From positions 40,588-104,587 of the forward strand of contig DLRY01000017.1 in NCBI GenBank assembly GCA_002500665.1: a stretch of DNA of 64,000 bases. The letters run 5' to 3'. This DNA comes from Opitutia bacterium UBA7876. Lineage in GTDB: Bacteria; Verrucomicrobiota; Verrucomicrobiia; Opitutales; Seribacteraceae. This document shows positions 54,132 to 63,032 of this stretch, piece after piece; positions within the stretch are counted from its first letter, which is position 1, and each line of letters starts with the position of its first letter. The notes under the pieces are model-generated. The model had not been told where the DNA came from, made no database searches, and saw nothing but the letters and a program-made list of their open reading frames with translations. A program made the translations under genes and the position numbers.

Positions 54132-55973
54132 TCAGGAAGACTCCCTCTGCTTGGGCAGGGCCTTGGAGGAAATTTCATTCTCGATCCGGGCAATGAACTC
54201 ATCGAGGGGCAGAGATCCGTCCCATTCGGGGTTGTTCCTGGAGCGTAGGGAGACCTTACCGTCCTCAACCTCACGCTGGCCGAGGATGACCATATGGGGA
54301 ATCTTGTCGGTTTCCCCTTTACGGATCTTGGCCCCTAGTTTTCCGGACTGACGATCCACGGATGCCCGGATTTGCCTTTGTTTGAGTTCATTAAGCAATT
54401 CCTCCGCATTGTCCAGAAGATCGTCGTTCATCGGCAGAATCCTGACTTGTTCGGGAGCCAGCCAGGTTGGAAAGGCCCCCCCAAAGTGCTCGATGAGGAC
54501 TCCGCAGAAGCGTTCCATGGAACCGAAGGGAGCCCGGTGGATCATGACCGGGCGGTGATCCTGATTGTCGGAACCGACGTAGGAAAGGTCGAACCGCTCG
54601 GGCAGGTTGTAGTCGACCTGGACGGTTCCCAGTTGCCATTCGCGGCCAATGACGTCCCTCACCACAAAGTCGATCTTGGGCCCATAGAAAGCGGCTTCGC
54701 CTATCTCTTCCTCGTACTCCACGTCCAAGGTCTTGACGGCTTGCCGGAGAGCTTCCTCCGCCTTGTCCCATGCAGCCGCTTCGCCGACGTACTTGTCGGA
54801 GTCCGGGTCGCGCAGGCTGACGCGGACCCGGTAATCGCTCATTCCGAGGACCGAGAAGACGAGCTTCACCAGACCCAGGCAGCCTTGTATTTCGTCCTGA
54901 AGCTGCTCTTCGCGGAGAAAGAGATGTGCGTCGTCTTGGGTGAAGCCCCGTACGCGGGTCATCCCGTTGAGTTCGCCGGATTGTTCCCAGCGATAGACGG
55001 TCCCGAACTCGGCCAGTCTTATGGGAAGGTCGCGGTAGGAGCGCTGCTCGGACTTGAAGATGCGTATGTGCATCGGGCAATTCATTGGCTTGAGCAGGTA
55101 GCCGTCGATTTCTCCTTCGTCCAGCTTGTTGGAAAGATCGGAGCATGAGCAGCCTTCCTTGGCCAACTCGGAGAGACAGTCGCGATGTATAATGGGAGGA
55201 TACTGGGAATCCTGGTAGTAGGGGAAGTGCCCCGATGCGCGGAAGAGATCGAGCTTCCCGACATGAGGCGAGTAGACCTGCGAGTAGCCCTGCTTGTTAA
55301 GCTCGGAAGAGATGAAGGCTTCCAGTTCCTGACGGATGATGGCCCCGTTTGGTTTCCATAGCACGAGGCCCTGTCCGACCATCTCGTCGATGTGGAAGAG
55401 CCCAAGCTCACGGCCAACGTTGCGGTGGTCCCTCTTTTTGGCCTCCTCCAGGCGCTCGAGGTGTTCAGCGAGCTCGTCCTTGGTGGCAAAGGCGGTTCCG
55501 TAGATCCGCTGAAGTTGCTTGTTGGAGGCATCTCCCCGGTGATAGGAGCCCGCTACCTGCAGAAGCTTGAAGGCTTTGATCTTTTTGGTGTAAGAAACAT
55601 GGGTGCCCGCGCACAGATCGGAGAACTCCCCGTTGCGGTAGAACGAGATCGCCTCTCCCTCGGGAATGTCGTCCAGCCTGCCAAGCTTGTACCTTTCCTG
55701 CCCCATTTCCTTGATGATCTTGATTGCCTCCTCACGGGAAACTTCGATCCGCTCGAACCTCTGGTTTTCCTTGATCACTTTCTTCATCTCCGCCTCGATG
55801 GCCTCGAGGACTTCGGGCGTGAAGGGAGTTTCCAAGTCGAAGTCGTAATAGAAGCCGGATTCCGTCGGCGGCCCGATGTCGAGCTGGGTATCCGGGAACA
55901 GGCGCAGAACAGCAGTGGCGAGGACATGGGCGGTTGAGTGCCGAATTTCTTCCAACGGAGTCATTTCCTTCAT
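54132..55973 (-). CDS. thrS: Threonyl-tRNA synthetase lacking the TGS domain
   Basis: Charges tRNA-Thr. 613 residues from ATG 55973 (MKEMTPLEEIRHSTAHVLA). The protein begins straight with the editing domain (HSTAH, then HRGDA and CAGTH), so the usual N-terminal TGS/ubiquitin-like domain of about 60 residues is missing. Catalytic class II motifs: LKPMNCPMHI, TVYRWEQSGELNGMTRVRGF (motif 2) and HRAPFGSMERFCGVLI (motif 3). Zinc ligands are Cys in MNCPMH and later His. Between the motif for the first catalytic strand and MNCP there is an insertion of about 25 residues with three Cys (CLSELAKEGCSCSDLSNKL). The anticodon-binding domain at the end is complete. metH lies 56 bases upstream. Confidence 0.94.
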   Translation of the reverse strand: MKEMTPLEEIRHSTAHVLATAVLRLFPDTQLDIGPPTESGFYYDFDLETPFTPEVLEAIEAEMKKVIKENQRFERIEVSREEAIKIIKEMGQERYKLGRLDDIPEGEAISFYRNGEFSDLCAGTHVSYTKKIKAFKLLQVAGSYHRGDASNKQLQRIYGTAFATKDELAEHLERLEEAKKRDHRNVGRELGLFHIDEMVGQGLVLWKPNGAIIRQELEAFISSELNKQGYSQVYSPHVGKLDLFRASGHFPYYQDSQYPPIIHRDCLSELAKEGCSCSDLSNKLDEGEIDGYLLKPMNCPMHIRIFKSEQRSYRDLPIRLAEFGTVYRWEQSGELNGMTRVRGFTQDDAHLFLREEQLQDEIQGCLGLVKLVFSVLGMSDYRVRVSLRDPDSDKYVGEAAAWDKAEEALRQAVKTLDVEYEEEIGEAAFYGPKIDFVVRDVIGREWQLGTVQVDYNLPERFDLSYVGSDNQDHRPVMIHRAPFGSMERFCGVLIEHFGGAFPTWLAPEQVRILPMNDDLLDNAEELLNELKQRQIRASVDRQSGKLGAKIRKGETDKIPHMVILGQREVEDGKVSLRSRNNPEWDGSLPLDEFIARIENEISSKALPKQRESS

Positions 55974-56029
55974 GATCACAAGTCTACTACTTCGGCAGCC
56001 TGTTTCCTGCAATGCCAAAGGATGGGGGG

Positions 56030-59000
56030 CTAGTCTTCAAAGTCTAGGTTGGGACGGAGCCACTTCATTGCCTTCGCCAAGGGCCAACCCTTGCGCCGGG
56101 CATAATCCTCAACCTGGTCGCGTCCGAGGGATCCGACGTTGAAGTAACGGGAATCGGGATGCGAAAAGTAGAGTCCGGAGACCGAGCAACCCGGGTTCAT
56201 GGCCCGTGATTCGGTGAGCTCGAGGCCGATGTTCTCCTTTACCGAAAGAAGCTTCCAGATCATGTCCTTTTCGGTGTGATCCGGTTGGCATGGGTAGCCC
56301 GAGGCGGGTCTTATGCCTCTGTATTCCTCACGGATAAGGGCCTCGTTTTCAAGGTTTTCATCAAGGCCGAAGCCCCACCACTCCCTAAGTCTCTTGTGCG
56401 TTAACTCGGCCATGGCCTCGGCGAAACGGTCTCCCAGGGCTTTGGTCATGATCGAGTTGTAGTCGTCGTTTTCAGCCTCGAACCGGAGTGCGAGTTCATC
56501 CACGCCTTCCCCTGCGCTTACGGCGAAAGCTCCCAGGTAGTCGGTTCTCTCGGAGTCGAATGGCGCGATGAAGTCGGATAGGCAAAGTTGGGGCTGTTCG
56601 CCGACCGACTGCTGGCGCCGGAGAAAACGGAAGGCGCCAATTTCGTCCTTTTTTTGCTCGTCCTTGAAAACCAACACGTCGTCTTCCAAGGAGCCAGCGG
56701 GCCATAGTCCCACCACCGCACGGCAGGAAAATAATTTCTCCTCCATGATTCTTGAGAGCAGAGCTTGGGCATGCTCGTAAAGTTTCTTGGCTTCCTCTCC
56801 CGCTTTACCCCGCTCGAGAAGATCCGGGTATCTTCCCTTGAGTTGCCAGGTCCAGAAGAACGGAGACCAGTCGAAAAAGGACAGCACTTCATCCAGTGGG
56901 GCCTCGATCCTGGATACGCCGAGGCGTTCTGGAGAGGGGGTGGCTATTTCCTGTTCCTGCCAGTCGAACGACATACCTTTTTCCCGAGCTTCGTCGAGGG
57001 TTAGGAGTTTGCGTTCATCCCGCTTTTCATGCCTGTTGCGTGCTTTTTCCTGTTTGACCTTGAGTTCACATATGAATTCTTCCCGCTTGTCCGGGTGGGT
57101 CAGGTCGTTGCAAACGTTGACCACGAGCGACGCGTCCGGAACTTGTACCACGGGCTGTTCGTAGTGCGGAGCGATCTTGATTGCGGTGTGGGCCCGGCTG
57201 GTCGTTGCCCCGCCGATGAGAAGAGGAATCTTCATCCCCAGTTTCTGCATCTCTTCGGCGTTGTGCATCATCTCGTCCAAGGAAGGGGTTATGAGACCGC
57301 TTAGGCCGAGAACGTCGGCGTTATGAGCCCGTACCGCCTCGAGGATCTTATCGCAGGAGACCATGACCCCGAGATCGATGACTTCCCAGTTGTTGCATGC
57401 CAGCACGACGCCCACGATGTTCTTACCGATGTCGTGAACGTCGCCTTTCACGGTGGCGATTACCATGGTTCCGCGCTTGCCCGATCCCGATCCCTCCTTT
57501 TCCGCTTCCATGAAGGGCTCGAGGTAGGCCACGGCTTTTTTCATGACCCGGGCGCTCTTGACCACTTGGGGAAGGAACATCTTTCCTTCCCCGAACAGGT
57601 CGCCCACCACCTTCATTCCGTCCATCAAGGGGCCTTCTATCACTTCAAGCGGCCTTCCCAGAATTTGTCTCGCTTCCTCGGCGTCCTCCTCGGCAAAGTC
57701 GCCGATTCCCTTGACTAGGGAGTGAGTCAGCCTTTCCCCGACGGGTTTTTCGCGCCAGGAAAGGTCGGCGCCTTGAGATTTTCTATTCGAATTGAGGTCC
57801 TTGATCTCCTCCGCAAACTCGAGAAGTCGGTCCCCGGCCTCCGAATCCTTGTCGAGGATCACCTCTTCTACCCGTTTTCGCAGCTCGGGATCGATTTCAT
57901 CGTAGACCCCGAGCATGCCCGCGTTCACTATCCCCATGTCCAGTCCGGCTCGACACGCATGATAAAGGAAGCACGCGTGCATGGCTTCCCGCACGAGGTT
58001 GTTGCCGCGGAAAGAGAAGGACACGTTGCTTATGCCGCCACTGGTCCGAGCGTGGGGGCATTTGGCTTTTATTTCTCGCACTGCCTCAATGAAGGCGATT
58101 CCGTAGGCGTTGTGCTCCGACATGCCGGTGGCAAGGGTGAGCACGTTCGGGTCGAAGATGACGTCCTCGGGCGGGAAGCCTACTTGATCAACGAGGATGC
58201 CATAGGCCCGCTCGCAAATCCTGACCTTGTCTTCCAAGGTCGCGGCCTGACCATCCTCGTCGAAAGCCATTACCACGACCGCAGCTCCGTAGCGGAGGGC
58301 CAGGCGGGCCTGATGCTTGAAGGCATCCTCACCTTCCTTGAGGCTGATGGAGTTGATGATGCACTTGCCCTGAATGACCTTGAGACCAGCCTCGATGACG
58401 GACCACTTCGAGCTGTCGATCATAATGGGAACCCTCGATATGTCCGGCTCGGAAGCGACCAGGTTGAGGAAGCGAGTCATGCAGGCCTCTCCGTCAAGGA
58501 GGGCGGCATCGAAATTGACGTCGATGACGTTGGCTCCGTTCTCCACCTGCTGTTTGGCGATCTTAAGGGCGGACTCGTAATCCTCCCGTTCGATCAGCTT
58601 GCGAAAGCGTGGGGACCCCGTCACATTGGTCCGCTCCCCTACCATGATGAGCGAGGATTGTTTGCCTTTCATCTCGAATGGCTCCAAGCCGCTCAGGCGC
58701 AAGGCGGGGTCGATGACGGGCCTTTCCCTCGGCCCATGGCTGGACATTTTTTCCGCTATGGCGTTGACGTGCTCTGGGGTGGTTCCACAACATCCGCCGG
58801 CCATGTTGAGGAGTCCTTCCTCTGCGAAGACCGACATCGAGGATGCCGTGTCGGCCGGTGATTCGTCATAGCCAGTGTCGGAGAGTGGGTTGGGAAGGCC
58901 TGCGTTCGGGTAGCAGTGGATAAAGCAGTCGGAATTTCTCGACAAGGCCTGCAGGTAGGGACGCATAGCATCTGCGCCGAGGGCGCAGTTCAGGCCCACG

Positions 59001-59743
59001 CCGAGCGGTTTTGCATGGGCAATGGAATTCCAACATGCTTCTGTGGTTTGCCCGGAGAGCGTTCGGCCGGATGCATCGGTGATGGTGATGGATAAAATGA
59101 CGGGCAGGCGTCGTCCGATATCATCGAACAAGTTCTCGATGGCGAAGATGGCGGCCTTGAGGTTGAGCGTGTCGAAAGTGGTTTCAGGCAAAAGAAGGTC
59201 CGCTCCACCTTCCACAAGGGCCTTCGCTTGCGAGTAGTAAGCCTCTACCAGCTCGTCGTAATTTACGTTTCGGAGGGAAGGGTCGTTGACGTCGGGTGAG
59301 AGGGAAGCGGTGCGGTTGGTGGGCCCGATTGCCCCTGCCACGAAGCGGGGACGCGAGGGATCCTTGGCCATGGCCTCGTCGGCAGCTTCCCGTGCAAGCT
59401 TAGCCGCGGCCAAGTTCAGTTCGGGAACGATCTCCTGTAGGTTGTAGTCTGCCATCGCGATGCTGGTCGCGCTGAAGGTGTTGGTCTCGACCATATCGCT
59501 ACCGGCCTCGAAATAATTGCGGTGAATGCGACGGATCAGGTCGGGTCGAGTGAGGCAAAGAAGGTCGTTGTTACCTTTTAATTCCGTAGGGTGGTTTGCA
59601 AAGACTTCGCCCCGAAAGTCGTCTTCCCCCAGTTTTTCCTGCTGAATCATGGTGCCCATAGCGCCATCCATGATCAGAATCCGCTCCTTGAGGAGAGCCT
59701 CCAGATCATGGGAGTCCGGTTTTTGGATGGAGAAGTCTTTCAT
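56030..59743 (-). CDS. metH: Cobalamin-dependent methionine synthase
   Basis: 1237 residues with all four modules. Homocysteine domain (1-330): ILIMDGAMGTMIQ, zinc Cys in VGLNCALGAD and MAGGCCGTTPEH. Folate domain (about 355-620): SLIMVGERTNVTGS and GANVIDVNFDAALLDG. Cobalamin domain (about 660-900): VKGDVHDIGKNIVGVVLAC (the DxHxxG His that binds cobalt). Activation domain with RPASGYPCQPDHTEK, which binds SAM. It makes methionine from homocysteine and methyl-THF and needs B12. A hairpin lies directly upstream of the ATG. thrS follows 56 bases later. Confidence 0.97.
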   Translation of the reverse strand: MKDFSIQKPDSHDLEALLKERILIMDGAMGTMIQQEKLGEDDFRGEVFANHPTELKGNNDLLCLTRPDLIRRIHRNYFEAGSDMVETNTFSATSIAMADYNLQEIVPELNLAAAKLAREAADEAMAKDPSRPRFVAGAIGPTNRTASLSPDVNDPSLRNVNYDELVEAYYSQAKALVEGGADLLLPETTFDTLNLKAAIFAIENLFDDIGRRLPVILSITITDASGRTLSGQTTEACWNSIAHAKPLGVGLNCALGADAMRPYLQALSRNSDCFIHCYPNAGLPNPLSDTGYDESPADTASSMSVFAEEGLLNMAGGCCGTTPEHVNAIAEKMSSHGPRERPVIDPALRLSGLEPFEMKGKQSSLIMVGERTNVTGSPRFRKLIEREDYESALKIAKQQVENGANVIDVNFDAALLDGEACMTRFLNLVASEPDISRVPIMIDSSKWSVIEAGLKVIQGKCIINSISLKEGEDAFKHQARLALRYGAAVVVMAFDEDGQAATLEDKVRICERAYGILVDQVGFPPEDVIFDPNVLTLATGMSEHNAYGIAFIEAVREIKAKCPHARTSGGISNVSFSFRGNNLVREAMHACFLYHACRAGLDMGIVNAGMLGVYDEIDPELRKRVEEVILDKDSEAGDRLLEFAEEIKDLNSNRKSQGADLSWREKPVGERLTHSLVKGIGDFAEEDAEEARQILGRPLEVIEGPLMDGMKVVGDLFGEGKMFLPQVVKSARVMKKAVAYLEPFMEAEKEGSGSGKRGTMVIATVKGDVHDIGKNIVGVVLACNNWEVIDLGVMVSCDKILEAVRAHNADVLGLSGLITPSLDEMMHNAEEMQKLGMKIPLLIGGATTSRAHTAIKIAPHYEQPVVQVPDASLVVNVCNDLTHPDKREEFICELKVKQEKARNRHEKRDERKLLTLDEAREKGMSFDWQEQEIATPSPERLGVSRIEAPLDEVLSFFDWSPFFWTWQLKGRYPDLLERGKAGEEAKKLYEHAQALLSRIMEEKLFSCRAVVGLWPAGSLEDDVLVFKDEQKKDEIGAFRFLRRQQSVGEQPQLCLSDFIAPFDSERTDYLGAFAVSAGEGVDELALRFEAENDDYNSIMTKALGDRFAEAMAELTHKRLREWWGFGLDENLENEALIREEYRGIRPASGYPCQPDHTEKDMIWKLLSVKENIGLELTESRAMNPGCSVSGLYFSHPDSRYFNVGSLGRDQVEDYARRKGWPLAKAMKWLRPNLDFED

Positions 59744-59752
59744 TTACGTATC

Positions 59753-59782
59753 AACGCATCATGATATGTTGATGCGTTTTTT
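59753..59782. promoter_or_regulatory. Perfect 9-bp hairpin in the metH leader
   Basis: AACGCATCA (59753-59761) and TGATGCGTT (59770-59778) are exact inverted repeats around an 8-base loop. The arm nearest metH ends 10 bases from its ATG, where a ribosome would bind. On the plus strand a T-tract follows (59777-59782), so it could also end plus-strand transcripts, but no plus-strand gene precedes it. It may be an operator or a leader structure. I do not recognise it as a known SAM or cobalamin riboswitch. Confidence 0.5.
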
Positions 59783-59826
59783 GCAAACCGAAAGAGCGTA
59801 AACAATCCATTTCATCGTCGAGTGGC

Positions 59827-59855
59827 TTGAATTGCTTTGCTTCTTCCATGAGAAT
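59827..59855 (+). promoter_or_regulatory. Possible promoter of tRNA-Pro
   Basis: TTGAAT (59827-59832) and GAGAAT (59850-59855) are 17 bases apart and would start transcription about 16 bases before the tRNA. Pattern match only. Confidence 0.3.
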
Positions 59856-59877
59856 TCTTTATGGTGCCATATTTTTA

Positions 59878-59955
59878 CGGGACGTAGCGTAGTCTGGTTA
59901 GCGCGCCTGCTTTGGGAGCAGGAGGCCGTGAGTTCGAATCTCACCGTCCCGACCA
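59878..59955 (+). tRNA. tRNA-Pro (anticodon TGG)
   Basis: Acceptor stem CGGGACG pairs with CGTCCCG; anticodon stem CCTGC/GCAGG with loop TTTGGGA gives TGG; T arm GTGAG-TTCGAAT-CTCAC. Discriminator A and encoded CCA (59953-59955). The cupin gene starts only 40 bases later on the same strand, so the tRNA may be cut from a common transcript. Confidence 0.97.
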
Positions 59956-59995
59956 TTTTTCTCCATACCCATCGGACTCTAGACCTCAATCGGAT

Positions 59996-60484
59996 ATGCC
60001 CACCGCAGACTACCTGATCGAGGCACTTCGTCTCTCTCCGCATGAGGAAGGTGGCTGGTTCCGCAGGACTTATGAATCGGAAAAGTCCTTGCAGGTGGAC
60101 GAAGGGAGTCGTTCCCTCGGCACTTCCATCCTCTACCTCCTAGAGAGCCGAGAGGTATCGCGCCTCCATTCCCTCAGATCGGATGAGACCTGGTATTTTC
60201 ACCAAGGCAACCCGGTACGAATTCATTCCTTCAGGGAAGGGCAGCACCGTTTGGACCTGCTGGGGAACTCATTGGCAAATTCGGAGATGCCCCAGCGTAC
60301 CCTTTGCTCCGGTACGATTTTCGGAGCCATTTCCTCGGGCGATTCGGCCTTTTCCCTCGTAAGTTGTTCGGTTACGCCCGGTTTCGACTATGCCGACTTC
60401 TCGTTGCCGGACTTAGACCAAATGCTGGCGGAGTATCCTCTCCAGGAAGACCTCATTCGCATGCTTGCCCCGCCTTCGCGATGA
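59996..60484 (+). CDS. Cupin-domain protein (DUF985-like)
   Basis: 162 residues from ATG 59996; the frame is open upstream through the tRNA, which cannot be coding. The segments LSPHEEGGWFRRTYES, GTSILYLLESREVSRLHSL and SDETWYFHQGNPVRIHSF fit the DUF985 cupin family, a beta-barrel with His and Glu metal ligands (H in RLHSL, E in DETW, H in YFHQG). Function is not known; relatives may bind sugars or small metabolites. The stop overlaps the next gene by 4 bases, so the two probably act together. Confidence 0.85.
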   Translation: MPTADYLIEALRLSPHEEGGWFRRTYESEKSLQVDEGSRSLGTSILYLLESREVSRLHSLRSDETWYFHQGNPVRIHSFREGQHRLDLLGNSLANSEMPQRTLCSGTIFGAISSGDSAFSLVSCSVTPGFDYADFSLPDLDQMLAEYPLQEDLIRMLAPPSR

Positions 60485-61050
60485 GGACTCACTGCTTTGG
60501 TGGAAAAAATATCATAGAAGCCCATGTTCCCGGTTGGGAAGAATGGGTCCCCCGTTTGCTTGAAGAACTTGAGGCGAGTCGATCAAGAATCGCGACATCT
60601 CACCGGATCGGGGGCCGCTGGGAAAACTCCTACCTGCCAATAGGTTTGGTACCGTCCGTCCGATGTCCGATGCGTTTCGCCAGAGACTTGGGCAAGGGCG
60701 AATTAAACCTTTCCCCTGTGATTCTCTACAAGCCACCTCCCTTGTCGGCCAATGCTCATCCCCCTTTCTGGTTCAACCTTTCCTTCCCCGGGGAGGAGAC
60801 GGGTCTGCACGACCATGCGAGGGACTCTTTGCTTTCCGCTGTCGCATATCTCGCCTGCGCAGAGGATTCCGGAAACCTCTTTTTTCGTACTCATGGAGAA
60901 AGTGACCTAGAGGTTGTTCCCGAAGCTGGAAAGATCGTGCTTTTCGATCCTGCGATCAAGCATGGCGTCCGACGGAACGAATCCTCTACGGAGAGGATTT
61001 CGCTCGCTTTCAACCTCTTTCCATTTCCCTTGCCAACGGACGGCCTATGA
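60481..61050 (+). CDS. 2-oxoglutarate/Fe(II) oxygenase-like protein
   Basis: 189 residues. The C-terminal half has the double-stranded beta-helix pattern of the TIGR02466-type putative 2OG oxygenases: NLSFPGEETGLHDHARDSLL, AVAYLACAEDSGNLFF, GKIVLFDPAIKHGVRRNESS and ERISLAFNLF. Iron ligands would be His in LHDHARD, possibly its Asp, and His in KHGV; the Arg in TERISLAF would bind 2-oxoglutarate. The N-terminal 80 residues have no clear relatives. Substrate unknown. It is translationally coupled to the cupin gene. Confidence 0.7.
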   Translation: MRTHCFGGKNIIEAHVPGWEEWVPRLLEELEASRSRIATSHRIGGRWENSYLPIGLVPSVRCPMRFARDLGKGELNLSPVILYKPPPLSANAHPPFWFNLSFPGEETGLHDHARDSLLSAVAYLACAEDSGNLFFRTHGESDLEVVPEAGKIVLFDPAIKHGVRRNESSTERISLAFNLFPFPLPTDGL

Positions 61051-61172
61051 TGCAAAGAGATTTTCGCTCAAAATAGCCCTCTTCTTTTCTTTGCAACACT
61101 TCGGAATTTCGTTGTTATTCGCGTCAATACGTAACAGATTGGTATCTGCGTTTCCCATCACCAAATTTTCCA

Positions 61173-63014
61173 ATGACCCAACCAGCCGATTCCTTCGAGG
61201 AAATTGATTCAGCCGTGGTCCGTTTTGCGGGTGACTCGGGTGATGGAATGCAAACGGTCGGGGAGCGATTCACCGACTCAAGCGCTTTTTTCGGCAACGA
61301 TATCGCCACCCTCCCCGACTTCCCTGCCGAAATAAGGGCTCCGGCCGGAACTTTGGCTGGTGTTTCGGGGTTTCAACTGCAGTTTGGAGGTAGCGAAATC
61401 CTTACCCCCGGCGACGCCCCCGATGCACTCGTTGCTATGAATCCCGCCGCCCTCAAGGCAAACGTGGATGACCTTCCCGAGGGTGGCATGCTCGTCGTCA
61501 ACGTGGATTCCTTCAACAAGATGAACCTGACCAAGGCGGGGTATGAGGAAAACCCGCTTGAGGACGAGGATTTCCGTTTGAAATACCGCCTTATTGAGTT
61601 GGACTTGACCAACCTGACCAAGGAAGCTTTGTCGGAGAGCCCGCTCAAGCCCCCCGAAAAGGTCCGCTGCAAGAATTTCTTTGCCCTCGGTTTTACGTAT
61701 TACGTTTATGGCCGACCCTTGGAGCCGACCCTTGAGTTTTTTGACCAGAAATGGGGTAAAAGGCTGCCCGACGTTGCGGAGGCCAATTCCCTCGCCCTCA
61801 AGGCGGGCTACAACTTGGGCGATACCATGGAAACGGCTCGGAACCGCTACCAGGTCTCGAAGGCCGCCGTTCATCCAGGGGTGTACCGGAAGATTTCCGG
61901 GAACGAAGCCTTGGTCTACGGACTCGTCGTTGCTGCGGGCAAGGCGAATCGAGAATTGCTTTACTCGGGTTATCCGATCACGCCGGCATCCCCCGTCCTC
62001 GAGGGGTTGTCGCAACTCAAGAACTACGGGGTCAAATGCGTTCAGGCGGAAGACGAGATTGCGGCCATGGGCGTTGCCTTGGGGGCAAGTTTCGCAGGCG
62101 ACCTCACCGTTTGCGCCACCAGTGGTCCCGGGATGTGCCTCAAGAGCGAGTTCATCGGCTTGGCTTCCATCACCGAGTTGCCGCTCATCATCTGCAACGT
62201 CCAGCGGGGTGGTCCGAGTACCGGTTTGCCCACCAAGACGGAGCAAAGTGACCTTTTGCAGGCCCTTTTCTCTCGGCATGGTGATTGTCCGTTGCCCGTG
62301 GTCGCCGCTCATTCGCCTTCAGACTGCTTCGATTGCGCCTTGGAGGCCGCTCGCATTGCCCTGACCTACATGACGCCGGTCATTCTCCTAAGCGACCTTT
62401 ACGTTGCCAATGGCGCCGAGCCGTGGCTCGTGCCTAATTTGAGCGAGATCCCGGAAATCAAGAATGAGCTTGCCGAGCCTGACAAGGAATACGTCATTTA
62501 TCGGCGGGACCCTGAGACTCTTGCCAGAACCCAGGCAATTCCAGGCCAATTCGGTCTTGAGCACAGGATCGGTGGATTGGAGAAAGGGGAGGACGGTGGG
62601 GTCAGTTACGATCCTGAAAACCACGAGGAAATGACCCACCTGCGGGCACAAAAGATAGCTGGTATTTGCAAGTCTCTGGACGCGACCGAGGTTCAAGGCG
62701 AGGCTGAAGGAGACCTTCTCGTGATAGGGTGGGGTGGAACCTATGGGGCGATTTCCTCGGCAGTCCGTCTTCTTCACGACGAGGGTTATGCGGTCAGCAG
62801 CATCCACCTGAGGCACTTGAATCCGTTGCCTGCCGATTTGTCTGATATTCTTGGACGCTTCAAAAAAGTGATCGTGCCCGAGCTCAACCTCGGACAGCTG
62901 AGCCTTATCTTGAGGGCCAAGTACCTTGTGGATATTATCCCTCACACCAAGATCCAAGGGAAACCCTTCAAGGTTTCAGAATTGCAGCAGAAATTTCTCG
63001 AGTATCTAATTTGA
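61173..63014 (+). CDS. korA: 2-oxoacid:ferredoxin oxidoreductase, fused gamma/alpha subunit (KorA)
   Basis: 613 residues. Residues 1-200 are the gamma domain (VVRFAGDSGDGMQTVGERF, GEILT-type binding loop) and 230-600 the alpha domain (YSGYPITPASPVLEGLSQL, AEDEIAAMGVALGASFAG, TSGPGMCLKSEFIGLA, QRGGPSTGLPTKTEQSDLL). This is the two-subunit form typical of 2-oxoglutarate:ferredoxin oxidoreductase, joining the TCA cycle to ferredoxin. The end (HLRHLNPLPADL) is usual for KorA. korB follows 18 bases later. Confidence 0.95.
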   Translation: MTQPADSFEEIDSAVVRFAGDSGDGMQTVGERFTDSSAFFGNDIATLPDFPAEIRAPAGTLAGVSGFQLQFGGSEILTPGDAPDALVAMNPAALKANVDDLPEGGMLVVNVDSFNKMNLTKAGYEENPLEDEDFRLKYRLIELDLTNLTKEALSESPLKPPEKVRCKNFFALGFTYYVYGRPLEPTLEFFDQKWGKRLPDVAEANSLALKAGYNLGDTMETARNRYQVSKAAVHPGVYRKISGNEALVYGLVVAAGKANRELLYSGYPITPASPVLEGLSQLKNYGVKCVQAEDEIAAMGVALGASFAGDLTVCATSGPGMCLKSEFIGLASITELPLIICNVQRGGPSTGLPTKTEQSDLLQALFSRHGDCPLPVVAAHSPSDCFDCALEAARIALTYMTPVILLSDLYVANGAEPWLVPNLSEIPEIKNELAEPDKEYVIYRRDPETLARTQAIPGQFGLEHRIGGLEKGEDGGVSYDPENHEEMTHLRAQKIAGICKSLDATEVQGEAEGDLLVIGWGGTYGAISSAVRLLHDEGYAVSSIHLRHLNPLPADLSDILGRFKKVIVPELNLGQLSLILRAKYLVDIIPHTKIQGKPFKVSELQQKFLEYLI

Positions 63015-63032
63015 GGCAAAGTCCCGTAATCA

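Noticed and set aside
57722..58861. 379-codon open frame opposite metH
   Set aside because: The minus strand encodes unmistakable MetH modules through this whole stretch; the plus-strand frame has no family features.
59777..59782. T-tract after the metH leader hairpin as an ordinary terminator
   Set aside because: On the strand where the T-tract follows the stem no gene ends nearby; metH starts in the opposite direction.
59878..59955. tRNA-Pro as an integration site
   Set aside because: No integrase or duplicated tRNA 3' end is seen in the following 4 kb.
61278..62312. 344-codon minus-strand frame inside korA
   Set aside because: Antisense shadow of a highly conserved gene.
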